NCBI GenBank assembly: GCA_028564675.1
Contig: JAOVVO010000178.1
Coordinates: forward strand, 1 to 64,000
DNA: 64,000 bases
Source of the DNA: Onchocerca lupi
Lineage: Eukaryota > Nematoda > Chromadorea > Rhabditida > Onchocercidae
Direction: 5' to 3'
The notes below the pieces were generated by a model, which searched no databases, was not told where the DNA came from, and was given only the letters and a program-made list of their open reading frames with translations. Each line of letters starts with the position of its first letter. The first letter of the stretch is position 1. Positions 12,201 through 24,272 of this stretch are shown here, in pieces. Both the position numbers and the translations under genes were made by a program.

Positions 12201-13184
12201 TATCATTTCTAGCTTGGAGCATGTTAACGATGATTATATGCCCTTATCGACGCGACGAATCATCAATTTTACATAATTTTATAGACAGTATAATAATATT
12301 AAACCTTGCTGACTGAAAAATATTGAAAAAGAAATTATAGATGGCAAAGATAAATATTTAAAAAATTACTTGATTAGTTCCCATGATTGTACGAATTCCC
12401 GAAGAAGATGAGGTGGAATCGAGGATAAAGATGAACACCCCTGGATGCAAATTATCCTCCTTCTGGAATATCTTTTGTCTTGGCCGTATTACCTAACAAA
12501 CCACTTATTACATTTTTAAGAACTCATTTTTGTGAAACATATCAATCAAAACTACCAGGCTAAGTTGTTTTGAGAAATTAGTATCCGCAGAATGAAAGAA
12601 TGAAAATCATAAGATTGAAATTGAAAAGTTTAATTTTTAAAACTTAAAAATTCCATTCATTTCACTCCCTTATTACACCTTCATTTTTCTTTCATGATGA
12701 AAAAACTTTCAATCTATCAATTTTAAATCTTCTAAAAAATTCGCCTAAAAATGACATGGATAAAATCAAGGATCGATAAATCATAGCAGATTGAAATTGG
12801 AAAGTGAAATGTACAAGATATGAAAATATATCAATCAAGAACTGAAAACAACCTGAGCATGAATGTAACGAAAGGTGGTTGTAATTCCTTTTCTGCAATG
12901 TGTTTCGATAAAATCGCAAGTTTCGTAAAATGTCGCATTTTTTTTCATTTTAATCCACTTGCCGCCTTTGAAATTTTTTTCACCATCTTTAAATAAGCAT
13001 CGATAATTGCATTCCGCGGTTCTAAACTGCAATTTAATAAACAAGCGAATTTAAATTTGAAGTTAATTTGTGAGGCATTATCAGGGAAAACAAAAAAGGG
13101 AGCATAAATTCGAATGATTGGAAATCTTTAAATAGCAATTTTTTCAAATGCCAGGACAATTTACTAATTAAGTTTTAGGCTCTG

Positions 13185-13213
13185 CGTGTGTGTGTGTGTG
13201 TTTTTTTTTTTTT
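13185..13213. repeat. (GT)n followed by poly-T
   Basis: About seven GT dinucleotides run straight into 13 Ts, inside intron 2 of the DUF229 gene and about 100 bp from the CACGTG-rich hairpin at 13310. Confidence 0.9.
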
Positions 13214-13309
13214 CTGATAATATCAGAAATATTTTGGTTCGTCTTAAACTAAGAGAATTATAAATATTATTAGATTATCTCCAGGTTTCTATTCGTGTGT
13301 TTCTTTCCG

Positions 13310-13338
13310 TACACGTGTGTAAACGTCACACACGTGTA
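13310..13338. repeat. perfect 11-bp inverted repeat with CACGTG cores
   Basis: TACACGTGTGT at 13310-13320 is followed after a 7-base spacer by its exact reverse complement at 13328-13338. Each arm carries a CACGTG palindrome, the E-box core, and an ACACACG run follows. It lies in intron 2 of the DUF229 gene. Either a cruciform-prone microsatellite derivative or a bHLH binding cluster would fit; no function is shown. Confidence 0.85.
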
Positions 13339-14222
13339 CACACACGTAAATTTCGTGCATATTCTTTCTAACTTTTGTTGTTTTAACCAAACAAAATCTC
13401 TCATAAAACAAAATTTGTTAGAACAGTTAGCGGCAAATTCATAACATAGAACACATCAGTGATATAATAATTCTAAGACTCAATTATTCGAGAAGTTTTC
13501 TAAATTTACGTGTTATCAAGCATTCGAAGTGCGCCATTTTTGAGTTCTGTATGCATAATACGGGTGACATGACATTGGTACCATGGATTCCAATCCGGAT
13601 ACAAGTAAGGTAGTATTTCAGGATTCCAAGGATCTAAGTCTATGAGACGACATTTCTTTAAATTATCCTTTTCGAAACTTATGCCTATAAAGTGTAATCA
13701 GTTGCAACTATATATTAAATCTGAATTACATAATTTGAATTTATCTGAATCTGAATATCTAAATACATTTGAGTCGATGTAATGTTCATTCTTCTATTCT
13801 AGACTAAGAATCTCGGTTTCAATCCTTTTTTTTTTTTCTTTCAGTAATATTATTTCAATTACACCGTAAATATTTAAAAAAAATTCTTGAAGACGTATGT
13901 TAGTGTTAATATCAATTCATAATTTCGGAAGCTGACATCTGAATCGAAAATATGAAATTTGAATAAAAATACCGATAAAAGGGGCTAGTAAAAGATTACC
14001 AATTTTGAGAAAAGAAGCAAGCGATTGCCGTATAATTATCTGAGAATTAATAGTAAACAAATAGGAATGAAACAGCAAAAGAAACAGACCGACGACAAAT
14101 GCAAATATAACAAGAAATTTTGTCACTTTTGAGTTCATCAAATTTTGCTGAAACAATAATAATTTGATGAATTTGCAATGAAAATTTCTCTTTGTAGATT
14201 TATGCGGTTTATGCATTACCAA

Positions 14223-17200
14223 GAATGAATCTAATTTCTGGATTACTATAGATTACAGCGAAAGAGGAATGAAATTTCTGACTTTTTGTAGCTTGCAATG
14301 AAAGAATAATGAAATAAAAAATTTGATTTTCATATGCCAAATATGATAAGCGCTTGTTATCAAAAATGATAAGACTTGAGATATCACATATTTGAGATAT
14401 AATATATTTAATTATGCTTTTGTTGAATTTTTTATATTTTATACGAAATTAGTTTTATTCCTTGAATAATGACTAAAATAACAATTTTTGGAGAGTGAGC
14501 ATTCTTTTTTTTATTTATTTGTATTTCTGCTATGAATTAGCCAATTTGAATTTTTGAAATTTTGAGAACGATAAATTCAAAAACTTACTGAAAATCAGAA
14601 AGCTGGCTGGTTAATGCAATTAATTTGGAAATGTAAAATGTAAGTTTAATATGCAAATTTGTTGAAAGTCTAAACCTGCCATATGATTTTGCGCAATTCA
14701 ATTAAGTCCATGTAAGCAAAATTTACATGAAAATTATGCATTTTCTTTGGAATTAACACAGACGATAGCTTGGGAAGCTTGAACAAATGTCCTTTTTTTT
14801 ACAGTGCGAAGCATTTCACTTTTCTAATTTTTCATCAGTCCCATTATCCAATGCTTGAAGAGATTTTATATAGCTAGAAATTGAATTCCTATGAATATTT
14901 TTCAAAGTATCCATTTTCTGACATATAATTAATAAGAAACTTTTGCATTAATTTAAAGTTGAACACAACAAGAACCACATCATGACCATTGTTGGGTTAT
15001 ACTAAAATAGACTTTGTGATAAACAATCAGAACAAATGCTCTTATTTTTATTATTCCGAACATAATATTTTCAGCAAAGTTCATGAGTTAACTGATTGTT
15101 CTCTGCAGGTTTCCTCTGTCTTTATTTTTATTTATTTATTTAATCGATTACTTCGCTCACTGCTATCAAACATTTGTCGTTTTTAATAAAAGTGAAATAA
15201 AGCATATTGAAGTGTTTGCATTAACTATCCACTGCATGCAGCAGTTTTTAAAAAAAAAAAAGTTAGCAATTGCAATTTTTTTAAATCCTTTATTTTATAA
15301 AAAACCATTTTATAAATTTTGATTGATCTCTGATGCGATAATTGATCCCGATAGGGATAAATAAGAATGCAATCTTTGCAATATGTTTGGAAACAAGAAA
15401 TGATTGTCTTTGAAATTATTCATATATAAACGAATAGAAAATATTTTCCGAAATCCAGAAGTGAAATTGAGCAAATCGAATAGCAAACAAAATTCATTGA
15501 TATTATTAGAATTCTTCCAAAATTTTCTCTATTTTTTCACTTTTATTTGCAGCTTTATGTCTTCTTCAAACGTCTTTAGCAACCACTTTATTCACATATG
15601 TACAAAGAATATTTTTTAAAATTCACAAATAAAGAAGTAATTCGCAATTCAAAATGCAACTTAAACAGAGAAAGGCAGATATCGCAGCGATAATAGAATC
15701 GAAGAGCAACAGAATAAAAAGAAATATTCCAATTTAAAATTTGAAATTCAGTGACTGCAAGAATCGAATTGAATTATTTCAATCACCATCTAGAACTTAT
15801 CGTAACCTCTTTTCAGTTAGGCTTCTATTAATTGCTTGAAATTTTCATCATTCCTACTTTAAAAATACTTCTCACTACGATTAAAAATTTTTTTGCAAAA
15901 AATTGAGAAAATTGGAAGATAAATTCAATTTTGTGCTGGAAATGTAGATTTAATTGAAAAGATTTCTTGTAAGGCGAGAATTTACAAAAAAACTAATTAT
16001 TTGTATTAAAAAGATGAAATAAGATAACATGATTTGGTCAATATAGCATTTGCAACAAGATGGATCGATTAAAAGATGTATAATAAGTTTTATAAAAAAT
16101 CAGAGGTAGTGAAAACAACTTCGCAAACAAATTTTTATGAAAAAGTGATAGAATGATAGCCTTACATGAAAATTTTTTGTGATGTATTACAAACTGCAAC
16201 TTTAATTAGTAAAATTTTTCATGCTTCATGAATCATCTGACCCGAAAATTTTCATTCAGCCATTAATTTCTGAGAAAAAAAAAATCTTTCCGTGGTTTTC
16301 GAATTCATTAAATTTAAGATACCTAAAAAAAATGATAAGATTAGAGAATAATATATAATCATTTATAAGCTAAACTCTTTTGTTATTTACTACTATTCAG
16401 TATGTATCATACACAATTTTCAATCTTTCTTCCTTCAAATTTCTTAGTTGACATAAGTCAAATTATATAACATGAAATTATAAATTAAATTTTGTACACA
16501 GTTCATTCATTCCGATTCGTATGGAATGATTTTCCGTGACACAGAGCAACAATTATTCGATAATATGTGGTAATTTCTTAAAACGGAATAAAAATCCGGA
16601 GGAAAAAATGATCGAATGTAGGTCAATGGTTAATAAAAAAGAACAGAATTATTTGACGATTGGTCAAATATATGTTCTATTCAGCCAAAAAGTATAGCTT
16701 ATCAGGAAATGTATTCCACTGATCGGAAATTTGAATGGTTGTGATGAATATTGTACCAATAGATAAAAATGCTTTTGTTAAGACTAATTAATCCGATTGT
16801 TTTTAGATAAATAATGAGAAGATTATTCTTCTCAGTAAAAACAAAAGAGAAAAAAAATAGAAAAATGGGACGTGCTGTGGAAAGAAATGAGCCTTAAATA
16901 AAGTAATGTACTAACTTTTTCCTCAGCGGGAATGCAACAGACTCGGGGAAATAGATGAAACCTTCCGAGTACTAATTAATCCAATTATTTTTAGGCAAAT
17001 AATTAGAAAAGTATTTCTACCAGTAAAGCTTATGAGAACGGAATACTTCGATCAGTTTTTGCACTATTTTTACTTCCGTGTTAAGCAATATATCAAAGAT
17101 TGAAGCAGAAAAAATAGCTGCAGTTATTTTAGTATCACTATGATGTATCGGAAGCATAAAACTTATGATTGCTCTGCGAATAAAATGCTTTTTTTTGATC

Positions 17201-17728
17201 TTCGAAATGTGATCATTTATATTTTAGAAGTATAAAATTCCATTAATTTTCATATCCATAGTCTTTCGAATATTTCTTACATTTTGGAAAGTTTAAATTT
17301 TAAAAAGAGCAATTTGCCGAACATTCGCAGTTATCATCTGATGAGGGAAAAATTGTAAATGTCTTTTCGAAACTTAGATCAAACTTTTGGCTAAACCGTT
17401 TATGTACATATTGCTTTCGCACAATAAAATTTTATTCTAAATGAAATGGGAAAAAACAAATTATTAAAAAATACTGAATAATGAAAAATGAACATTTTGA
17501 AAATCGAATTTTAGAAAATTCCTTGAATTTCAATATTGCCGCAGTTGTCAAACATTGCCCTAATTATTGTCTCTGGATTGATTTCAGCATTACACAAATT
17601 AGCAAATATGTACGAGTATTTCAGGACGTACGGATTCTGAAACAACAGTGCGCAGATAAGAAATAGTAATTCAGCTGAAGGATCGAAGACAAAAATAATC
17701 AATCACTATTACTTCGAGATTGGCTTTT
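14223..17728. other. intergenic stretch, no gene recognised
   Basis: The stretch lies between the 5' end of the DUF229 gene and the 3' end of the legumain gene, both on the minus strand, so it should hold the DUF229 promoter and the legumain 3' untranslated region. No conserved frame, hairpin of note or RNA gene was seen. Short open frames at 14989-15186, 15404-15619 and 17481-17666 look like chance. Confidence 0.45.
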
Positions 17729-20700
17729 TCATTGCTCTAAGCAATCTTGTACTAAATCAAAGCCATGATATGGCTTTTTATTTAATCTGAAAATCAATCA
17801 AATCAAATTTATACATACTTTTTTATCAGCTTATTGGAAGTGATATTTCGAACTAATACGTTGATAAAGATTATTTTTTAAATCTATTTCTAATAATTGT
17901 ATGCTACGTTTACTTTTAGTGACACTTAGACGACAGTGATAGCGAGCGATATTAGTATAAACAACAAGTGACATTATTACGCTGTATTTTAAAAATTATT
18001 TTTTTTTAAAGGATTACTTCCTTCTCATTATCAACTATATTATTTGGGTTTTTATCCCTACTGATAGTGATAAGGTTCCTTATTAAATTTCATCTCAATC
18101 GATAATTGAAAAATTACAAAGAGATAAACAGAAGAGGGTCATACATGGCCAAAATGGAAGCATAATCGATGGAATGCTTTGATAACATCATCGAAACAAT
18201 CCAATGATTTTATCGATGATGGCACTGAATGGATGAATTCGTGATGCGACTGATATGGTACTATTGTCCATATCAGTGATTTAATAAATGTTTCAAGATA
18301 TGCTCTTTTCTGAAAAGCGAAAGATTAGTAATAATCAAGAATTTTGTTTTCAGCATTCATTTCATTCACAATAATCTGAAATCCTAATTTAAAATTTCCA
18401 AAAGGAATGAAAACAACATGAACGTGAAACAACTTATCATTTCCAGTTTATTGATTTTATATTGCAAAGTTTTTCGTTCAGATTCTGTTTGTGTTTCGTC
18501 CAGGTGTTTTTTGAGCATTCGGAGACGAATTTCGCGAGAAGGCCAAGCAATTGATGCTTCATTTTCAACTTTTATCTGCACAAAATCATTGTAATAAAGT
18601 TTATATAACTTAAGATTAATTTTTGCAAAAATGTTAGTTAATTAATTAACTCAGTATTGGAATTTTAAAAGAAGCCTAATATAGTAGAATACATTGAACA
18701 CAAGACATTTTCAAATGTCGCCGTATTAAATATTCAAACAAGCTTAAAAATTCAAATGTAGATCGTATTCAAATGCTTAAATAAGAGAAAGGTTAAATTA
18801 ATCATAAAATACGGAAACTATGAACTTAGTGAATTTAAATTGGTAGAACATTCAAACCAATCCATATTAGATTGAGCCTGAACAGTGGTAATTTTCGATA
18901 TCTTTTAAATATAATGATCATTGATGTTTTCTAAAAATTTTGTTTACTTATTTAATTCCAAGGAAAAACTATATTCCATTCCTGGTGCGAAAGAGAGAGA
19001 GAGGGCGAGAGAAAGGGAGAAAGAAAGGAAGAAAGAAACTGAAAGAAGAATTTAGACAAAAATGAATAGTAATAATCAATTTTCGATCATGGCAAAAGGA
19101 CAATATTATTTCTCCAATTATTAATCTTCCGATTTTTCATACTCCTCTTATTGAACAATCGAAAATCACATACCAAATTATTATAAATATTCGTGACATT
19201 GGCTTTTTTATCACCTAAATAATAAGCCACATAATCTTGGCCAATTCTTAAGTCACCATAGTGCATTACATGACTCAAATTTGTTTCTTTTTTGACAATT
19301 TGGAATTGAGAAGCTAAAGTTTCGCGATTCAAATCTTCCTAAAAAAAAAAATTAAAAATTGTTATCTTTATTAGACTCATGAATTTTTATTTAAGCTTTT
19401 ATATAACGATTAAGAAAGCAACTCATCATCTCATTTAAAAACGAAAATTTCCATTTCGCTACTTTTTCAGTTTGTTTTCATTCAGTGATAGTAATCATTC
19501 TGGACTTATCAACATGGATAAACTCGAATTGTCATCGATTTTTATCCGCATTCATCATATTTACAAATTGAAAAAATATTTTCACTTATTGACATCCAGA
19601 TTTCCGGCATATGCATATATTGTCATAAAAATTTTCAGAAAAAATTTTGATTTTCTAAAATTTCTAAAAAGATGTCAAATCTACATAACAAAGAATTATT
19701 TCTCATTTTTATTCAAACCATTTCAGAATCGACGATCCAGTTTATGGAGAAGCAATCACCAAGGCACGGCAATCTCATAGTGTTATCACAATAGCAACCC
19801 CATGAGCTTTCATGTGAATTCGACGCAGTTACGGCATAAACTGAAAAAATTTACAAAAATTTCAAATTTGCAATACTAGAAAAGATTGTTAAAACTACTT
19901 CCTGGCCTAGTATAGTTTGTTTTTAGCCATAATCCAATTCTATAGCCATGGGTTTGTGATGTTAACAACTAAGCCAACCCGATGGTTCTAATCACTGTCT
20001 TGAATTAAGTATTTCTTCGAAACGATTTAGTTTTCATAATCAATGAGAAGTTTTGTGGAAGAAACCATCGATATTTTTGGGTAGAACATTTGCGAACATG
20101 GAGCCACTTTCGCATGCTTCCATGTAAAATACAAGCCTTTTGAAGATTTTCAATTTGTGCATCCGTTTCAGCGCATCATTTAGATCTTTAACAGTTAGCT
20201 GAAATAATAAACTTGTAAATATTTAGGCTGTTAATTTAAAAATTTGGTAAATTAGTAAACCACGATGAAAGATGGCTTATCGATTAAAATGTCGCCAAAA
20301 GTTGATAATGATCATACCATAGAATATGGAAAAGATACTAATCCAACGCCTCCATGATCGGTGAAATACACAAATATGTGATCATTGTGAGAACTTTCAA
20401 CTACTTTTCCATTACCACCTTTTACTGCCGTTTTGTTTCCGATCAAAACTGCCAGAAAATTTTCCGGAGTGACATCCTTTCCGGAATAGTCGATTTTAAC
20501 ACCTGTGTAAACGTCTCTCTTATTAGGTCCATTATATATTTTGCCTGGATATGGATTACTGAAAAAGTATTTTCGATATAAGATGAAATTTCACGACTGA
20601 AGTTATTAGTGGTTTTTTTGATATAATTTTAAGTTCTCAAGTTTCTATTAATCAACTGATACAATCAATAAAGCAATAATTGGCAATTTTCAGAAGAAAA

Positions 20701-21508
20701 CTTACTTCTTATTATAAGCGATATCATCGTACATCATTGTAATGATATTTTCCTCCGGAATACCATGAGTTCTAACAAGTTGATACGCGTGGCATATGTC
20801 TGACTAAAACATTGAATATTTCGTAATATGAATTTAAAATTGAAAAAAATTGCAACCGAAAAGTTTTCAAGGTTTAAAATAATAAATATTCAAGTCATTG
20901 AGTGATTATGAGCAATGAACGAATATGTAGATAAATGTTACAAGCAGTAATTCGACAAATTGGTTGAGTAAAAGTAAAAGAACACACTTGTCACAGCAAT
21001 TTTGAAAATTAAATATTCTTAAATAGAAATAGAAATTGTTCAGAACTTACTTGATGGCGATAATTGTACCAACCTCTAGAACCAGCAACAAGTACCACCC
21101 AGGTTTTGGCTTGTTCTTGAGATTTCTCTGATACTTTGTCATGTACACTTTCAATACTAAAAAATTTTAACATGAAATTAATTAATGAAGAAAAATTAGA
21201 TTTCTTGTTTTTGAAAGTAAATTTTTCATTCATCAATTAGCTAGGATTTGCAGTATAATAACTGGCTTCGATAAAGGAAATTTAATATTTGTATTCTATG
21301 AATTATCAAGAGTAATGGGAATTGATTAGAAATGTTATACTTGGAGAAATGATAAAAAATTGATAAAAATAAGCGAAGAAAAAATGCTGTTTAAAGAATA
21401 GAAGATAATATCAAGTAACCGAAAACGTTTCGAGCTGATGCAATGGATAGATGTAGAAGCAAGAAATACTATCAGTACGTAGATCGAAAACATTTTCAAT
21501 GAAAGCAT
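17729..21508 (-). CDS. legumain-like asparaginyl endopeptidase (peptidase C13)
   Basis: Legumain cleaves after Asn in lysosomes and the gut lumen and activates other zymogens. Exons: 21508-21420, 21156-21051, 20803-20706, 20558-20318, 20198-20066, 19840-19719, 19338-19174, 18575-18438, 18309-18145 and a last piece 17786-17729. The start at 21508 gives a signal peptide (MFSIYVLIVFLASTSIHC). The catalytic core follows: TWVVLVAGSRGWYNYRHQ, ENIITMMYDDIAYN, NPYPGKIYNGP, the His in VYFTDHGGVG, the Cys in YMEACESGSMF, then AVTASNSHESSWGCYCDN and LGDCFSINW. The C-terminal regulatory domain includes SHVMHYGD, ASIAWPSRE, SLDCFDDVIKAFHRLCF and a final KPYHGFDLVQDCLEQ. Exons join in phase up to 18438. 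There the donor is ATAAGT where GTAAGT is expected, and a short exon between 18145 and 17786 is still missing. The protease domain looks functional; the tail may be decaying or differently spliced. Confidence 0.9.
18991..19040. repeat. purine-rich (GA)n tract
   Basis: A GAGAGAGAGAG run grades into GAAAG repeats. It lies in the legumain intron between the exons ending at 19174 and starting at 18575. Confidence 0.85.
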
Positions 21509-21751
21509 TCTTCGTCAGCTTATCACTGGATCCTACCAACACGAAATGCCACTGAAATGCGAATAGAAGCAAAATTTATATCGATTTTTATCATCTAACT
21601 GAATGAACTTATCACTTCGCCTTTATTAAGAGAATTATCAGTTGTAATAGAATGTACTGCAAAATTAGTTCGTCTCAAACTTTTTTCAATCATCAACAGC
21701 TGCTGTTAAATAGATTGATTTATCAGTAAGACACTGTTAACACTTTCTTCC

Positions 21752-21794
21752 CAGAAATGATAGTTTCCTAATGTACTATTTACTATCATTTCTG
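21752..21794. repeat. perfect 13-bp hairpin upstream of legumain
   Basis: CAGAAATGATAGT at 21752-21764 pairs exactly with ACTATCATTTCTG at 21782-21794 across a 17-base loop. It lies about 245 bases upstream of the legumain start codon on the minus strand, so it may sit in the promoter or 5' untranslated region. No known element was recognised. Confidence 0.85.
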
Positions 21795-23281
21795 ATAGAT
21801 ACGTTATCGATCACTTATTGATCTGATCTCATTCTATAAGTAAATCCTGCGGTTCATTGATTCATACGCCGCTTGCAAGTGCAGTGAAATTGAACGCAAA
21901 TATTCGACATGATTCGTGCTTTCAGATCGAATTTAACAAAATAGCGACATAGTGAAATGTTATTTATGAAAGAAAAAAAACCTTCTCTATGCTCGCTAAT
22001 TTCTAAACATTGTTTTGACCTTAATCTCCTTTTCGTGACTGATGTCGAGCCGTCTTTTCGCTCTCTTCTTTTTAATTCAGATGTTGGTTAGTCTTCTACA
22101 AAATACTAGCAAAGCCGTTTCAAACTCTTTCATTTCAGAAACGCTCCAACATCAATATCACATGATTGATTATCTTGACAAGAACAGATTCAGAAAGGAC
22201 ACAGTTCGTTCATTCCTATTTATGTGTACTTTGCAATTTCATTTCCTTCCCATTTTCATTTTGAAAAATTAATAAATTCTTAAAGAATAAAAGAACTCCA
22301 TGAAGCAAATGAAAACAGTTCCGCTCACAAAAAGAGCGCTCATATTTTGAGAATTTATTAAATATATTGTTATTGATTGATAAAGATACCGTCAATTTCG
22401 AAGATTCATGTCAAGAAATCTTCTTCTTCTTCTTATAAAAAAAAGAAAAAAAAAGAGAATGGGATCAAAAGCAGGATGAAAAACTATTTAAAGACACGAA
22501 AATCATATGTTCAAATGTTGAAGGCTATCACCCGCCATATTAGAAATTTGGAAAGATTTATCACTATGAACAAAAATATCAATTACTGAGAGTTGAATAG
22601 GTTGATATAAAGATGAGCGATGCTGGCAGAGATAGAATGGAAAGAGAATTGGAAATTGATCCTCAATTTCCCATCATCACATTTATGGTTTTCCGGAAAT
22701 TCAGAATAAAATCGACATTTGTTATGGTTCACAAAATCGCTATTACAATCCGTTTTGCTGATTCTTGTAAATAATATGCAAATCATAATTGGCCTGGAAA
22801 CTCTTTTGGTCCAGAAATTCTGTTATCTCATTTACTAATACAATTTTGCCTGCTTGTGTAAGAAATGTATGAATAATGACGACATCCTCTAATGAGGTAT
22901 TTTGAGTGGACCTAATTATCATTCGCCACCATCAGGAGGTACTCAAGTTGAACCTTGAACCATATGCACTCAACCATACTTATTCAATGTTTTTTGTATA
23001 CCCTGCTGTGAATGGATTCGTTGGATACTTTATGCTTTCCAGATGGTAACCTTTAACCTTTCCATTTTTCCTTTTCGACGAATAATCTCTTTTTCGCCTT
23101 TAAAATGACCAAACATCTTTAAAATCTAGTTCGACATATATCAAATTGTGATGTATGTTTTTTTTTTTTTCATTTTTTTTTTTTTTTACATCCCGATGTT
23201 TCAATAGTGCAAATTTTAAAGCGGAAAGAATAAAAAAAAAAATAATTAGAGATTTAAATTTTTCATTGATAAACATGAATC

Positions 23282-23308
23282 ACATTGTACTGAAATCAAG
23301 TACAATGT
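23282..23308. repeat. perfect 10-bp hairpin
   Basis: ACATTGTACT, a 7-base loop, then AGTACAATGT. It lies in the intergenic DNA between Frizzled and legumain. The stem is too short for a typical miRNA precursor. Confidence 0.85.
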
Positions 23309-24272
23309 AATGTGTAACCCACAAATTAATGAGAAATGTAAAATTTACAATCTTTCTGGAACAATAACGATGACAGATACCTATACAACAAGCTCTGCTT
23401 GGAAAGGACCATGTAAATTTTGGATGAAAAATAATAAATCATAAAAGAAATAAAAAGAAAGAAGAATCTTCCAAAGCGCAATTTTTTCTAAAATTTTCGA
23501 AACTTTCGACTAATTTCAATAATTAAATTTCTATTCTCATAATTTAATAATAATAGATGAGTATTGCTTTGGAGAATTATTGCTATATACAAAATCGATG
23601 AACAATTAATTAAAATTATAGAAAAGGGAAAAAAGATCCCTAAGCTCATGTAAAACTTCACGGAAGAAAGATATCGTTGCAAAATTTCATTTCAAAATTT
23701 CGGCAATATCTCTCAGATGAAGTTGAAAATTCCTTCACGAAAAACTCAAGAAGACCAGTAAAATCTGGAAAATATATGTTGTAAAAGATATTGTATTTTT
23801 ACTAAGGCTTTCCTGATTTCATTGAAATTTCAAATCATAAGAATCCGTTCATTTTACTCAGTTTTAATTTGTCTTTTAGAAATTTAGAGAATACGAATTT
23901 ATTTTATAATTCTAAATATGATAGTTTTCTAAGAAATTTCGATGCATTTTTAGCATATGTACAGATTATAATTCCATTTGAAACACTTCTATTCACAGAA
24001 AAAGATAAAATTGATAATTTGGAGATAAAATTGATAATGTCAAAAATATGAAACAAAAAATGGCAATGAGATTCAGTCCCTACGACATACAAAATTATAA
24101 ATTACACACAAATAACAAACTTATTTTTGTAAATGAACAAAAAAAAAAAAAAAAAGAAAAATAAAACGATGTTCGCAATCGTATAGATTAACATAAATTG
24201 AGGTATTTTTTGAAGTAAAAACAAAGTTTTCGTTTTAGATGATGTTTAGATAGAAATATCTCACAAATATCT

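Larger units (their letters stand above)
7978..14222 (-). pseudogene. DUF229 sulfatase-fold family protein, probably inactivated
   Basis: Fourteen exons can be placed: 14222-14000, 13684-13510, 13021-12853, 12462-12370, 11492-11403, 11199-11126, 10679-10537, 10187-9980, 9833-9693, 9513-9350, 9018-8950, 8876-about 8720, about 8310-8158 and 8064-7978. The N-terminus is a type II signal anchor (Met at 14222 or, more economically, 14138, then KFLVIFAFVVGLFLLLF). Family landmarks follow in order: GVFIFILDS, NSRPNAFAIFSG, TRVTEL, AEDWPSMFTWPNC, PTDHYG, VMGDHGLRFGKIRRT, SHYDIYATLYDI, IPDEYC, PSEGKYEA, RVNSYGNQSHC and a final CYC. This set is typical of PF02995, whose fold is that of alkaline phosphatases and sulfatases; the substrate is unknown. 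Lesions: a one-base frameshift at 11444-11447, an in-frame TAA at 10121-10123, donor GA instead of GT after 9693, and no GT donor before the stop in the eight-thirties exon near 8720. The family call is sure; the pseudogene call is inference, since assembly error is possible. Confidence 0.85.
21509..24272. other. intergenic stretch upstream of legumain
   Basis: This holds the presumed legumain promoter side and the 3' flank of the Frizzled gene. Two clean hairpins are listed separately (21752-21794 and 23282-23308). The rest has poly-A and poly-T runs and no recognisable coding exon. The minus segment 24184-24340 also has a longer open frame overlapping the last Frizzled exon, but without family signal. 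Confidence 0.45.
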
